Shown piece after piece: positions 33,851-46,379 of a DNA stretch of 64,000 nucleotides; the stretch's first letter is position 1; every line of letters begins with the position of its first letter. This DNA comes from Lithospermum erythrorhizon (lineage: Eukaryota; Streptophyta; Magnoliopsida; Boraginales; Boraginaceae): the NCBI GenBank assembly GCA_019722365.1, contig JADFUC010002309.1:1-64000 (forward strand), read 5' to 3'. The translations under genes and the position numbers were made by a program. The notes under the pieces are model-generated. The model saw only the letters and a program-made list of their open reading frames with translations, was not told the origin of the DNA and made no database searches.

Positions 33851-35870
33851 GGCTGTGACTTAACCTCGCTGAAACCCGTGTTCTCACCACTTTGTTGCGA
33901 CATTACGCCTGCTTGAAGTGCTCTGGCTTCTTCTTTAATTGCTATTGATCAACGACACCGCAATCAAGAGATGATCTCAAAGGATTCAAACCTAATTTGC
34001 ATCGAGGCCTTAGTAAAAATGTGCGAGAGTTGTTTGTACGTACTCGCATGTTCAAGTGGCCGTCGCCTTGTCTTCTACGATTCTCGTATAAAATGGTGCA
34101 CGATATCAATATGTTTTGGTTAGAGCTATGTTGGGCCAGGGATTTTTTGATATATTGATGGCACTCATATTATCTGATACACGATCATGATATTTTGATG
34201 CACGTTATAATCCTCCCGAGCATGCTTTCATCCGTAACAGGTTGAGTCTGGTACTACTTTCTTTGCTATATATTCGACTTTTCGGCCATTGGGGAACGAA
34301 CACGGAGTTTTGCTTTTGCTAAACCCGGGATATTAGATTATTTCCCAAAAACATCTACGAAGTGCTCTTCTATCTTGTATTTTCCGCCCAATCGGCATTA
34401 TCCTACCCGATGAACCGTGTTAGTATCGAAGGCATAAAATAATCTAGTTCAACGTACCATTTACATATTTGATGATTTAAACTGGTTCAAATGACTTCTT
34501 TGGGATTTGCTTTAAAAGCGAGCACATACTCACCGAATAGGAAATCAGGGGCGAACTGTTGTGAGATATATGAGCTTCCTATCATGTCTTTCAGATAATT
34601 ACTTTTGTCCACTTTGAACTTCCATGACATCTTTCTTGACTTTTCGCGTGAGTTGAGTTGGTGTGTCTCTTTGACTTGGTATTTTTCGAGGTCAAATTTT
34701 CTAAGATTCTTAATATTTCGTTTGAGATATAAAGATACCGTCCTTAAATACCTTGACTTGAAATCCAAGAAAATAATTGACTCTACCGTACTCATTCAAA
34801 CTCCGATTCCATTTGTTGAACAAATTGTTGCCTTGGTGTTCGGACATTCCTCCAAAGATTATATCATCAACATAGACTTGTGCAACTATCAAACTTTCTT
34901 TTTCATGCTTGATAAGCAGTCTTATAGGTCCTCTCTTGTATATCCTTTAGGTGATAGATGCTTGGTAGTCTCGTGCAGGGCTCAGGAGCTTGCTTGAGAT
35001 TATATAGTGCTTTCTTCGGTCGGTACACATGTTGGGACATACGTCATTGACGAATCCCTTGGTACATTCCACATAGACTTCTTCTTCCAGCCAACACCAT
35101 TTAGGAACACACTCTTGAAAATCCATCGTCACCAATTTAAACTTCATCATGCAATTTCGCTAAGGAGAAGTCGTGGCCAACTTTGGCAACATGAGCAAAT
35201 GTTTCCTCAAAGTCTACACCTTCCACTTTTTGAATAGCCTTGTGCCTTAGTCTTGCTTTGTTTACAGTCGCTTGCTTGTTAAATGGATTTATTTTTGAAA
35301 TCCATTTTGTCCACTGTCGCGTTATGGTCACTTTTGGTCTTGGCACGAGTTCCCAACTCAATGTGTTGAAATTAATTAATTCTTCTTGCATGGCATTTAC
35401 CCAATGTTCATATTTGAGAGCTTCGTCACATTCTTCGGTTCGATTTTAGAAATAAAGCGACTTTCTCGATGATCGACCATTTAGCCCCATGGTGCGACAA
35501 CTTTCTTCGTGTTGTAATTCCTTGATCAATTTCCTAATAATATTTTCTATAGGATGATCCTTTGAATTGAGTGGCAGAGCGTATGAGTGAGTTTCATCAC
35601 CCTTTCATTAACCGTCATTCGTACTTTGCTTTTCGTTGTTGATAAAGTGTCTTTGTGGTGTAAATCTTGGTTCTTTGCGTCGCGAGTTAAACTCACAGTG
35701 TCCAATACCTTCCACATTAGTGGACTCCATAACTTTGTTGAGTTCTTTTTTTGTTGTAAACTCGGAAGGCTCATTGTTCTTAGTACTTGAGAAAATTACT
35801 TGCTCACCTTTTAACATCTAGTTTACGCATCGATCTAGAATATATACAAACTACCAAAACATGAAAATAT
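33851..35870 (-). pseudogene. Copia RT and RNase H relic
   Basis: Minus-strand pieces run in order from about 35870 down. 'LSWELVPRPK' and 'VEGVDFEETFAHVAKV' (35137-35391) are the RT N-terminal part. 'YVDDIIFGG' (34845-34875) is the RT catalytic box, followed by 'GRVNYFLGFQVKV' (34755-34795). RNase H sequence below 34700 is largely lost. Frames change at least four times. Confidence 0.75.
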
Positions 35871-36990
35871 TGTACATTAGGCTTTCTCCCCCTCCCATAT
35901 TTCATAATTTGTGTTGTTTGTGCCGGAACTGAGGTAACAGGATATGAATGTGTGGCGTTGATTCTTGACCCAAAATTTTAGAAAGTATGCCCAGTGGAGC
36001 GTAGCCCGTGCCATCTCTTGGATAGTTCGATTCTTCCTCTCTACTACACCATTTTGTTGCGGGGTTATGGGGGCTGAGAATTCATGAATAATTCCCTCAC
36101 TTGTACAAAACTCAACGAATTTAGCATTCTCAAACTCTTTCATGCACTTTCCTCCCCGATTCGACAACTTGTTGTTCATACCATTTGAACTTGTAGAATA
36201 GAAGTCATTTACAACTTCAAGCGTGTCAGTTATCCTGAGAAAAATCCACCCATGTATACTGAAACATACACACACATAGCCGCCTCTTTCCTCACATATA
36301 AACTTGCATGGGGGGTCATCGAATCCATGTGCGTCGGTTCAAGTACGAGTTGTTCCCATTATGTTGTAAGGTAGGGTAACAACTCTTGGTGGTCTATTAT
36401 GACATGACATTCACGACATTCCCTATCTTTTACTTCAAGTAAAGGTATCACTGAGACTTCTTTCTGTGAATGTTTCTATAGTGGTGTGTCCCGGCCGTTT
36501 ATTAACATAGTTAAATAAATCTATTCTTTCTACCATCGCCTTTCGAGCGAATTCCACATATAGTTATGATTGACCTCGTACCATACATTCTGGGTGTTTC
36601 ACATTAAATCTTTGTGATCACTTACTAAAAGCAGAAAAGACATGTATATAGTTGACTTATCTTGATAAGATTTCTTGATCAACTTTTGACAAGTAGAGCC
36701 TCGATCGAAGTGAGATAGACCGTTCACATTTAGCTGCCTTTTCGATAATTTCTCCTTTTCCTCCATACGAAGGTCACATAATCACCTTTCAAAGAGGCAA
36801 ATACTTGTTAAGATATGACTCCCTTACAGGTCATGTGTCTTGGCATCCACTATCAATACATTGATTACATTTGATGTTTTCAAAAGAGAAGTGTAAACTC
36901 TTGACTAACAGTGATTGCTTTGTGACAGCCAGAGTTTTTGTGCCGTTGATATTGCTTCCTTCAATCCATATAATTTGTAATAGTAGAGGC
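35871..36990 (-). pseudogene. Copia protease and integrase relic
   Basis: The open piece at 35877-36275 reads 'FSAPITPQQNGVVERKNRT', giving the integrase core Glu region, and ends with 'TNNTNYEIWEGEKA'. The plus-strand element has the same TNNTNYEI end. The protease active-site region is recognisable as DSGCQDT near 36845-36865 (family: DSGCSRHMTG) but is frameshifted. The remaining integrase is broken. Confidence 0.75.
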
Positions 36991-38485
36991 AATATGACCC
37001 TTCTTACCACAATACTTGCGGTACCATACTTTTAACGTCTATGTCTCCACTAGTTGTTTTCTCACATCTTTGACAACGTGTCAAACCTCTGAACAAATTT
37101 AGATTCTTGTCTTGGTTTTGACCACTTTCCTTAAGTCATACCCAATTCATATGCATGTGCTGCTCTTTCCTACTTTGAGTATCTCTTCGGAAACGTCGGT
37201 GCTTGGGTTTCATCCTTTTATTCATTTATTGATTGTATTCACTTGAAATTTAAAGTTGAATTCATAAATCTGAGTTAAATCCTGTTTTCTTAATTCCTGG
37301 GTCTCAGATTTTAATTTGTTCTCTCGGCATCCACTTTGAAGTATAAGATTGTAGTCATTCTTCATTTAGTGTAAGCAATTTATAGTTTTCAAGCAATTCT
37401 TCTTCTATAATGTCTTCCTGATCTTATACTGTAGTCATGCATTTGTCGGTGACAAATGGCTATGACTCCGATTAAGCTAAAGTGTATCTTGATACTGCTT
37501 TGTCCTTCTTGATTCATAAATCGCTCGGCGTTTAATTAATTTCTAGATTGCTTCTTGAATGGTTGGGACACTACGCTTGAATATGCCCAAACTTCACATT
37601 CTACTTAATTCCTTGCTTCTCGGGTAACTTCTTATTTGGAATTGCCTTGGTTTGTTGGTTTTCTTCATTATTATTGTTCTGTCAAGAGCAGATGTGCCAT
37701 CTTACCATAAAAGGTTTCTTGTTGAATCTTTTGAGGTCTTTTGAAATTCTTAGCATTTTATGTTTATAGTTTCTCCCAAATCTTACGTCATTTACATCCT
37801 CTGGAGAGACTTTTTAAGCAGCACTTTTCTTTTTTACTTGTCTCTCACTTCATTAAGAGCTATACCAGCGTGGCGAGATTCTATCGGTCATCCCGTACTT
37901 ATGAGGGTCGAATCTTGTGCTTCTTGTCCATGATTTACTTTATGAGCAAATCTTTTAGGTAATGTTTGAAGAATTTTTCTCACCAATTTTTCTTCGATTC
38001 ATGGGATTACTTTTAGGTGGCTTGACTTCATTGCCATATCATGATTTGTTATACATTGCTATAGGCACCGTCACTCACTCCCGTTCTCGGAGTTTCAAAT
38101 TTGTGTGGTTAATTTCTTGGAGTCTCAACATACGTACCTTCAAGGTTCCTGTATGCGGTTTTCTTGATATATCCCATTCACGATCTTTGCTTAGTACATA
38201 TCTTGATTAAGCTTAAACACATTTAGGTCAACAGCATTGAAATGGAATTCATAGCCTTATCATTTGAGTCTGACTCTTGCTCTTGATGGTCAGTCATCCT
38301 CTTGCGTCATTGAGTACACCTTCGTTGTTGACAATAGGAGCAGTCCATCCAACACGTCTGACTCTCAGTTCTTGTATCAAAATTTCGAGGAGCCTTTGTC
38401 ATTCTGCCGCCTTCCAGTAGGCATAGTTAGTCCCATCAAGAACAGGTGGTCGAGTCGTTGACCCTCCTTCTCTGAAACCCTCCAT
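36991..38485 (-). pseudogene. Copia gag relic
   Basis: The gag start is clear: ATG at 38485 opens MEGFREGGSTTRPPVLDG, followed by 'TNYAYWKA', then the frame breaks. The C-terminal zinc knuckle appears as 'KYCGKKGHIA' near 37005-37035, lacking the last Cys in frame. Between them the sequence is full of stops. Confidence 0.7.
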
Positions 38486-38527
38486 ATATATAAGATTACA
38501 CTGATCTCACTCTTAACAATAGAGTGA

Positions 38528-38541
38528 CTGCTGATACCAAT
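38528..38541 (-). other. Primer binding site of minus-strand Copia element
   Basis: attggtatcagcag on the minus strand, immediately after the 5' LTR end (tttca), matches the tRNA-iMet type site. Confidence 0.8.
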
Positions 38542-39352
38542 TGAAATTGTGTAACCTCTCATGACCAACTTTCAATGACTCGATGACCCGACAACATGTG
38601 GCCAGAGTAAGCAACGTCAAAATAAAAAAAAATGCAGGTTTGATAGCCGGTTCGGTGCTAAAGCAACACTCGATGCGGGAGGCGGATTGTCCCGATGAAG
38701 GATTTCAATATGATTAAAATTACAAATAGGGTCTTACTTGAATGCTCACATTCTCTTACATACTATTCTACTCAATGGAATGTATAAGTTAGGGCTCTCC
38801 TTGTTATAACACCATATCCTTATTTTATTCGCTCCTTTAGTAAGTGAAAACTCTAAATGATCTTTGTAGAATAAAACTATTGTAACCGGTATCACAGACA
38901 GGTTGTACAATAACTAAGGAGTTTATAGTAATACTCCATTACATTAAATACCTACGCTCTAAACTCCTCACACAAAAGCTATATGTGTCTGATAAAATAC
39001 AACTCTTTTTTTTGCACGCTCTTCGTCTCCAAATGAAGCCATAATATAGTGTAAGCAATGCTTAAAACTTCCATCTTGTACATGATAAATGAATACTTTC
39101 CTTCTTGCAATTAATAAATGTGATCGATACACTTTATTTATTTTTAGGCGTGTATCTTACATTACTTGATCTAAAGTCATGCCCGTAAAGCCGCCAAATC
39201 ATTATCTTCTAGGATCCTCCGAGATCCTCTTCAAATATGGAAACATAATCCCGCGTGAAAGATCATATCGGCTCTTGAATAGTTACTACCATCACATCCA
39301 GAGCCGGTTGGTCGTGACTAGCGAAACAATTGGCCAACATAATGCACTAACG
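38542..39352 (-). repeat. 5' LTR of minus-strand Copia element
   Basis: An 811 bp LTR defined by the primer binding site at the low end and by the limit of similarity with 30257-31060 at the high end. The outermost tg is degraded here (cgttag against tgttag in the other copy). Confidence 0.8.
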
Positions 39353-39429
39353 GTAATAAATACAATGTCTAATATTTTATCTAACATTAATATTGTACTT
39401 AATTAATAATTAAAGAAATATATTAATAT

Positions 39430-39800
39430 GCCTTATTTTATACTTATTTTTGATATTTTTTGTTTTTTTAACAAAGTATTGTGATATTGTATGGATTTAT
39501 GTTATGAAATACCATATGTCTTAGTGCAAATGGTATGTCTAATGAGTAATGAAATATCATTGTTTGGTTTCCATATGTATGTTATGTTTTAATGAATAAG
39601 GAATAAATAAATACCTTAATATGTTTCATTATATAATGGTATTTGATATTTGTTGTTTCTTAACAATGTAATGATATATTATTTGATTTTACTTTTTGAT
39701 ATATCATATGTCTTTTAGATATGGTATGGATAATCTGTAACGAAATACTAGTTCTTAGATAGCAATGATATATTATATTTAACAATAATACCATTTAGAA
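39430..39800 (+). repeat. Tandem repeat right of the minus-strand Copia element
   Basis: Two diverged units of about 190 bp (about 39450-39640 and 39645-39800) share 'gatattt.ttgttt', 'ttaacaa.gta.tgatat', 'tgatatatcatatgtctt' type words. They share these with 30107-30256 on the other side of the element. No coding potential. Confidence 0.7.
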
Positions 39801-40404
39801 TATTCTATTATAGAAATATAAAGCATTTAGAAAATTCTAATTCATTCTACACTAATGTTTGTCATATATCATCTTCTCTTCTCTTTTCTCTCCTCTTGTG
39901 TTGCAAGTGATGCCATCATTTCCCTACATCGAAATCTAGAAAATCAAACATCATCCAACATGACACACCAAATTATTGAAAATAATAAAATCTCAATTAA
40001 CATTATATCAGTAAATTAACCCAAAAATTATATTTCCGAACCTCCATCAAACGAATTTGAACCACATGTATCATTAACCAAACCAGATTAACTGAAATTT
40101 ATCAATTTCAATATGGTATTTTGTTGTAAATAAATAATAATCAATGGTAGTGGTGTTGGAAAAAGACCTCATTTTTTTGCGACTCTTGACCATTTTCTTC
40201 AAAGTTTTTGGGATTTTGGGTTTGTTTAGATCCAAGATTTGCTCAAGCTTGATGTAATGCAAAGAAAATTTTTATTATTTATGATAGGACCATCTTTAGA
40301 GGAAAATTAATTAAATTATGCAGGTTTGTAAAATCGAAGAGGATCATTGTCCAAACTATAAGTCACTAAGCGTTTCTTGTGATTTTTGAGTTATGCGGCT
40401 TGCT
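39801..40404. other. AT-rich DNA, no gene seen
   Basis: No recognisable protein, RNA or repeat. A short open frame at 40074-40262 on the minus strand has no family resemblance. Confidence 0.4.
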
Positions 40405-40760
40405 TGACTTGACTTGAGCTTGATTTGATCTTGATAAAAGCTTGGTATGAGTTCGGGCAGACAGGCTAGATTTGAGCTTGAGCTGCCCAGGCTTGATTTG
40501 AGTTTGAGCTTGACTTGAACTTGATTTGAATTTGACTTGATTTGATTTGGATTTGGATAAACTCTATGAAATTTGGATATGTGTCTGGTCTTGATGGACT
40601 TTGAGGCTGATGCGGACTTGGATATGGTGCCTTGAAATTGATAGCGTTGTATTTTCCGTGTTGGTACGTATGGACTTGATGGTGGGTCTTGGACTTCATC
40701 TTCGATCTATGTTAGACTTGATATGGACTTCCCTATAGTTGCGATATTAAGGACTTTAGT
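40405..40760 (+). repeat. Low-complexity array of cttga/tttga words
   Basis: Irregular units of about 10-12 bp such as 'cttgatttga' and 'gagcttgactt' repeat many times, continuing as sparser 'ggacttg' words. The low-complexity minus-strand frame over it is a by-product. Confidence 0.7.
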
Positions 40761-42220
40761 TTGAATGCTGCTGAGTTGGGGACTTTGGTTTATCTTGATC
40801 TTCACACTTTTTATCATGAGGACTTGGCTTTGAAATCATTTAAATTATTCTGATATATACGTAATTAGGACTTTAAATTTGAAGGTCGCCTTGTCTTTGA
40901 GCGAGGACTTAGTGCCTTGACATGACATGATTTGAGATAGGACTCCGAGCTTTGAGTTGTATGGAGTGATGGGAAGCAAGTGTTGAGCCGGTGTTGTTCC
41001 GTGCTTGTATTACAAGTCTTGGCATGTTGTTGTGGAGTAGGACTTAAGGATATGACCCATGGGGCGCAGTAGTGGTGGCCTCTGGAGTTGATTTGAAACT
41101 TTGAAGTAGCGTTAGTTCTACCTTTTCTGTCGGCCTTAGCGACTTGTTCTTTGTAGTAATCCCCGATATCAAAGGAATTGAGCGTCCCACGACCTTGTTG
41201 ATGATGCGTCAATGAGGCAGGGGGCTTTAGCGATGTGTTTCCCTTTGGATTTCATCTGAGACTAGTGGTCTTAATTCTATATCTAGAACGATGAATCACT
41301 TTGAATTTTCGGGTGTTAACTGCAGGAGCTATGATAGTTGTTAAGCTATTCAGATATTCAGATGGTGTTGAAAAACTTTAGGATTCGTCGTATTTTGCTT
41401 CAAACTTGAAAATTCTTTGCATTTGTGCGATAATCTTGATTCAGTAACCTATTTTGGCCACAGGTTTTCGACCACCACGTGATGTTTTTGCTATTGTTTT
41501 AATTTAACTTTGAGAAATCTAAAGTTTCTGTGTTTTCTCAGTGTACTACGAGCGATTTCTTAATGTTATTTTGGCAGAAAGTAGGAGGGTTTATATATTC
41601 TTTTGGGCTTCAAATGCTTTTAGATTGGTTGGTTAATTTTAAATTGGATTCTGAGTCTTGGCAGTTAGTTTTAGAACAAATATATGGACGTTGAGTCAAA
41701 ACACCGGCTTGAGTGGCAAGAAGGCACTTTAACTAAGAGCTCTGTTGGGAGGTCATGGGACTTTTGGAGCTTTTTGGGTGTAATCCCAAACTTCTTGGAG
41801 TCTTAAATTTTGAACCTCGTGGTTTTGATTTTTTAATTTTGAGCCACGTGGCTTCGAAATATTCTTATAGTGATCTTAATCATTAAAATTCGGAGTTTTT
41901 TTTAGCCACAATTTCAATTGACATTTAATGTAGAAGTTGTTTTCTTGGAAACCTTATTTCGAGTTCAAATTTAGGGTTAACTAAAGAGTGAAAAATAGTT
42001 CTTTTTTACTTGATTTCGAGCTTAATTTAAGACAACATTAGATCAGGGTTTGATTTGAATTAGGGTTTGATTGAGGAACCCCACTGATGGCTGTCTTTGG
42101 TGGCTCAGGCCTTTAATTAATTTGATTAATTCATGTTAATCGATGTAATTATTATTTTGGATAAATTTTTGATGTCTACTGACCTTGGTATTCTTCATCT
42201 TATGAATTTTGGTTGGGTCA
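40761..42220. other. Unassigned DNA upstream of Gypsy element A
   Basis: Moderately T-rich on the plus strand, with no long open frame. 'gagtcttggcag' and 'ccacgtggctt' words hint at repeat debris, but I recognise no family. Confidence 0.35.
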
Positions 42221-44572
42221 TGTAATAACCGTTACGAAAAAAAAAAATTAAAAAATTTAATTTTCGGTCGGTGGGACAGGGGATGATATAAAATAATTTC
42301 GATGATAATATTATTTAAAGTAGATTTTTATAAATTTTGGTTTTCCTGTGAAAAGATTTTATCTTCAAAATAAGTTAGGATTATCTGAGGCAGGCAGAGG
42401 CAGGGACTGGGGTTTTCAATATCTAATATTTTATCATAATGCTTGCATGGCTGCTTCATAAAATCTGTTACCAAATATATAAATAGAAGTTTCTTTTCAC
42501 TCTTTTGAGTACCTTTGTACCCGTTTCTCTGTGGTTGTTTAAGCTTAGAACTCAGGATGGTTAAAATATGGTTCTCCCATTCTCTTGGGATTAAGTGTGA
42601 AGTTCAGTCCTTTTGAAGGATATTTCTTGGGTTTGACATAGTTGACTTTTAGTTGACTTTTCCATAATTCAATTTTATGATTAATCTTAGTTGGTTATGG
42701 GTTACATGAGTATATGTTGTTAATTCATGACTTAGAAGTGGATTTGAGGATGTTATGGGTTGGTTAACTTTTTCTAGGTGATTTCTAAGACTTTGAGAGT
42801 TATGTTGGGACCTTATTATAGTTATTGAGTATTAAATTGGTGATTTAAAATTAATTAAAGGGAATAAGGTTGAAAAAGTGTTAATTCTTGCGTTGAGTTA
42901 CTAATTGATATTTAGATATAGGTTGTTAATTCATGGTTGATTAACTAAAATGACTTATAAAGTTGATTTGTAATGATTAAGTAATAAGATGGAATTTAGC
43001 GGGTGGTCGATTAGGTTGTGTCGATGGGATTATAATTCGATAGTTTATCCGTCATGTTGGAAGCTGTTTAGAGATAGTTTCTAAGAGTTGGTTCTTATCT
43101 TAAACGCCGGTATAGTAGTAGGTGTGATTATACTTTACGGGTGTTTGTTTAAGTGATTGTGGAAAAGAGCGATTCGCGATTGTGTTCGCGAAGGTTTTTA
43201 TGGTATTTAGCAGAGGTGAGTACTTATCTCGGGGTGTTACTTTCGTATTCATTTTAAATTGTGTGAACTATATTATTTTTGTATGATTATGTGTGATTCG
43301 TTTGTGTGAGCATGATGTGATTATGTGATTATATTACGTGGCGTTGAAGATTGCTGAGGTAAGTAATAAACCGCTCCCGACTTATATTTAATTTACGTGG
43401 CCTTGTCGTGATTGTGTTTGCCTTCACGGTGTGAGATGTTTTAGGCTGTGTCTTGGGCGTTGTTTGGGAGTAGAGTAATTTGGTTATTGAGGTGATGGTT
43501 AGAGTTATGTATGACTTGAGGTGACTTAATTATCGAGGATTTGACTGTGTTAGGGGATGATTTAGGGTTAGGTGACTCACCATTCCTTGCAGGGGATGTC
43601 ACGACGATATGTGCGCCTCACTTAGTGTATAAGTAGGTGCACTTATCTTGGTGTGAGGCGGTGTGCCTTATACTTAGTGTATAAGAGCGGTGTGCCTTAT
43701 ACTTAGTGTATAAAAAGAGCGGTGTGCCTTGTACTTAGTGTATGAGTGCGTGTCGCTTTATACTTTGTGTATAAGTGCGGTGTACTATAAGATGCGGTTT
43801 TTGTCCTTATCACTAGCGGTATAAGTGTGGATCATTATTAATTTGGTAATTCTTGGGCCAGGCCAGTTGGCGTATGCGCGTTAGAGGTTGGTATGCGGTG
43901 GGGACATGAGAGGATGTAGAGGTTTGGGGTTTTAGTCGTAGTTGAGTCGTGATTTCACTACTGGGTGTGTGCTTCTTTGAACGCTTCTATTATATCTTCG
44001 CGTATTATGTCGAAACTCACGGAATCGTGTTGTATGACCTTTTAGGTAGTCTGGATATATGTATTTTATTCATATTTACTATTATAGTAGTTGGCTAGTT
44101 CATTATGGTAAGTTAGTTTCTTGTGGCTTACACCCACACACCGCTTGGCGGCATTCATTTGTGCGGGTTAACGGGCGGTTGAGCCAAAGAATTTGAGAGT
44201 TTTTGTTCAGTGGCTAGGTGAGCATCGGGTGGCGGAGGATCTCGCAGTCGATTTTGATGTGTTGTCAAATGTTTTGATTGTTGTATTTTTCTTTTTGAAA
44301 CTTTTGTCGGCGGTTGTCGTTTTTGTATTTTAGTCTGATCTTTACTCTCTTTTGTTATTATTTGGGATATGATGTATATATATATGGAGTTGGTTGGTTA
44401 GATATCTGCGATGGGTTGTAAAGTTTTTAAACTGTGATTATTTTGCAAATATTATGTAAATCTTATTTTTGAAGAAGAAGCAGTAGTTTTTTAAATTGAG
44501 TAGATCCGTCAGTTTGGTGATTAAGTGTTCGGATTATATTATTTCTACTTGTAGGGCGTGAGACTGGTACAG
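42221..44572 (+). repeat. 5' LTR of Gypsy element A
   Basis: It starts tgtaataaccgtta and ends before a degraded primer binding site. It aligns with the reverse of LTR E and shares terminal words with LTRs B and D. The 'gaggtgagtacttatctcgg' segment at 43214 is conserved in the family. Confidence 0.7.
43620..43800 (+). repeat. Tandem repeat with palindromic core in LTR A
   Basis: Five to six units of about 28-32 bp read 'gcggtgtgccttatac' then 'ttagtgtataag'. The core ttatacttagtgtataa is an imperfect inverted repeat, so each unit could form a small hairpin. Related diverged units are in LTR H. Confidence 0.85.
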
Positions 44573-44592
44573 TATTATCGAGCTTAGGTTTG
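44573..44592 (+). other. Degraded primer binding site of Gypsy element A
   Basis: attatcgagcttaggttt corresponds to ttggtatcgagcctaggtt of element B (53311), itself a variant of the tRNA-iMet complement. Confidence 0.5.
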
Positions 44593-44690
44593 AATTACTT
44601 GGTTATCTTTGTGGTTATTATTAGGCTTGTTTTTCATGAGTGGATTGTGAGTGGTGTCTTTTTTGTAAAAATCAGTAGACTTTGAGGATG

Positions 44691-45860
44691 CCATCCGAGG
44701 AGTTCGAGGCGAGTGGCGAGAGGTGCCCGGGGTAGGCCCGGAGGGGGCCGGTGGCGAGGGGTATAGGCGTCGATGAGTGCAGCGTGGACTAGCGAGGTCA
44801 GGAGGTGCGTCTTGAGCATGTTGAGGGAGGTTGAGGTAGACCTCGTAGAGAGTGTGAATAGCCGTTGGCGAGCAACGGGGGGTCGAATTCGAGCAAGTTG
44901 TTTTGATCGGGTTTTGCAGAAGAGGATCCTCCGAGGAAGTTTTAGGGGGTTCGTATGCTTGATTTATTGAGTTTGCTACTTATAGACTTCGCGAGGGTGC
45001 CGTGGTGGTGGGAGAGAACTGAGTGCGTCTCCCCAATGCGAGAGGAGGTTCATGTGTCTGGGGCGATTTAATTCCGGAAGAGGTATTGCTTGAGACCACA
45101 TGGCGACTTTGGAGAGAGAGAGTTGATTTCTTTGACACGGGGTTCGAATGCATTGAGTCGTATGAGAGAGCAGTTCGGTGATCCTTCTGCGACTACTTCA
45201 CGATGTTTATCAGGTAGGCGAAGAGGATCACTAGGTGAGATGGCAGCGTGGGAGATCGTCACCGAGATCTCAGTGGATTTTTACTAGTTTCCATGTGAGG
45301 AATGCGGCTTCCCGAAGATGGGAAATGGAGTTAGCGAGCCGGGCGAGTGGATCGAGAAGAATCGACACGAGACTTCTATTCGGTGGGACTTCTAGCTCTA
45401 GAGTTCGGAGGAGGACGGACCCGGCAGTCGTCTGGGCGAGAGTCACTTGATGCTCCGACAGTTCGCCGAGTCATGCCACCTCTCCTTACGCACGGTGGGC
45501 GCTGAAGATCCAGCGGGGTCGAGAGAAGGTATCAGTTGTTACCGTTGTGGTCAGATGGGGCACAGGCAGCAGGATTTCGGAGAGGGTGGTCTTATGTTAT
45601 CGATGCCAGCAGCCAGGACATTTGGCGAAGGGGTGTCCCAGCTTCCCAGGAGGAGGTCTTAATGCTAACACCGAATTTCGGCACACGAGAGAGGCGGTTA
45701 TCAGGGGAGTCGTGGTGGTCGATTCAGCGGCCGTGGAGGCAGCGATTATGGGCTGGAGGACCTCGGAGAGTGCAGTGGGTAGCGACTTTGGCCGGAGGCG
45801 GTGGGGCTGGTGCACGCCATTACTCATCGGGGAGGCCTGGATACCCCAGTGATGCAGTGC
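44691..45860 (+). pseudogene. Gypsy A gag relic with two zinc knuckles
   Basis: An ATG at 44691 aligns with the gag start of element B (53453), but the frame breaks repeatedly. Two CCHC-type knuckles sit in different frames: CYRCGQMGHRQQDF (about 45537-45578, last Cys replaced or shifted) and an intact CYRCQQPGHLAKGC (about 45595-45636). A Gly-rich tail follows. Gypsy gag of the Tekay type usually has one knuckle, so a doubled region or a frameshifted pair is notable. Confidence 0.65.
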
Positions 45861-46035
45861 ATTATTTACGTATGTTATTGAGGCGGGGTGTTGTTTGATT
45901 GCAGGCTACGCATTTTTGTTTCTCGAGTTTTATTTCGCCTTATACGTATGTTGTGTGCCTTTTCCTGTTCCACTTGAGATTATGACGTTAGTAGGGAGGT
46001 TAGTTGTGGTTAGATAGGTATATAAAGGCTGTCCT

Positions 46036-46257
46036 TTGAGTGTATGTGGTCAGTTGTTGTCTGTCGATTTACGCCAATTTGAGCTTTTCGATTTTGACAC
46101 TTATCTTGGGTATAGTTGGTTGAGGAAACATCGTACGTTATTGATTGCCATCGGAGGAGATTGCTTTTGTGGGTTCGGGGAGACCGGATATACGGTTGAG
46201 AGCCGAGGAAAGATTTTGCCTTCGAGTTTTGTATCGGCCTTGAGACTAGGAGATTGA
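46036..46257 (+). pseudogene. Gypsy A protease relic
   Basis: The open piece has 'DFDTYLGYSWLRKHRTLL', the conserved C-terminal half of Gypsy retropepsins (family: D.ILGMDWL). The catalytic Asp region upstream is not recognisable. Confidence 0.65.
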
Positions 46258-46379
46258 TTCGGAAGCGTGTGTTGGGTTAGCAGGGGTATGTGGTTGATTT
46301 GAGTAGAGATGAGGGGCAGTTAGAGGATGTGCGGGTTGTTAGAGTTCGAGGGATGTTTCACGAGCACTTACCGGGGTTG

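Larger units (their letters stand above)
30257..39352 (-). mobile_element. SIRE-like Ty1/Copia retrotransposon with both LTRs
   Basis: A structurally complete 9.1 kb element on the minus strand. In order from high to low coordinates it has the 5' LTR (38542-39352), primer binding site (38528-38541), gag, protease, integrase, RT, RNase H, an env-like region, polypurine tract (31061-31074), and the 3' LTR (30257-31060). The two LTRs align over their length with many substitutions and small indels, so the insertion is old. No domain has an intact reading frame. I could not confirm a target-site duplication by eye. Confidence 0.8.

Noticed and set aside
34605..34997. 130-codon plus-strand frame
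   Set aside because: It is the antisense of the minus-strand Copia RT relic, which has the YVDDIIFGG box in the correct order with other pol motifs.
43620..43800. Regular repeats resembling a CRISPR array
   Set aside because: Repeats are directly tandem without unique spacers, occur inside a plant LTR, and the genome is eukaryotic.
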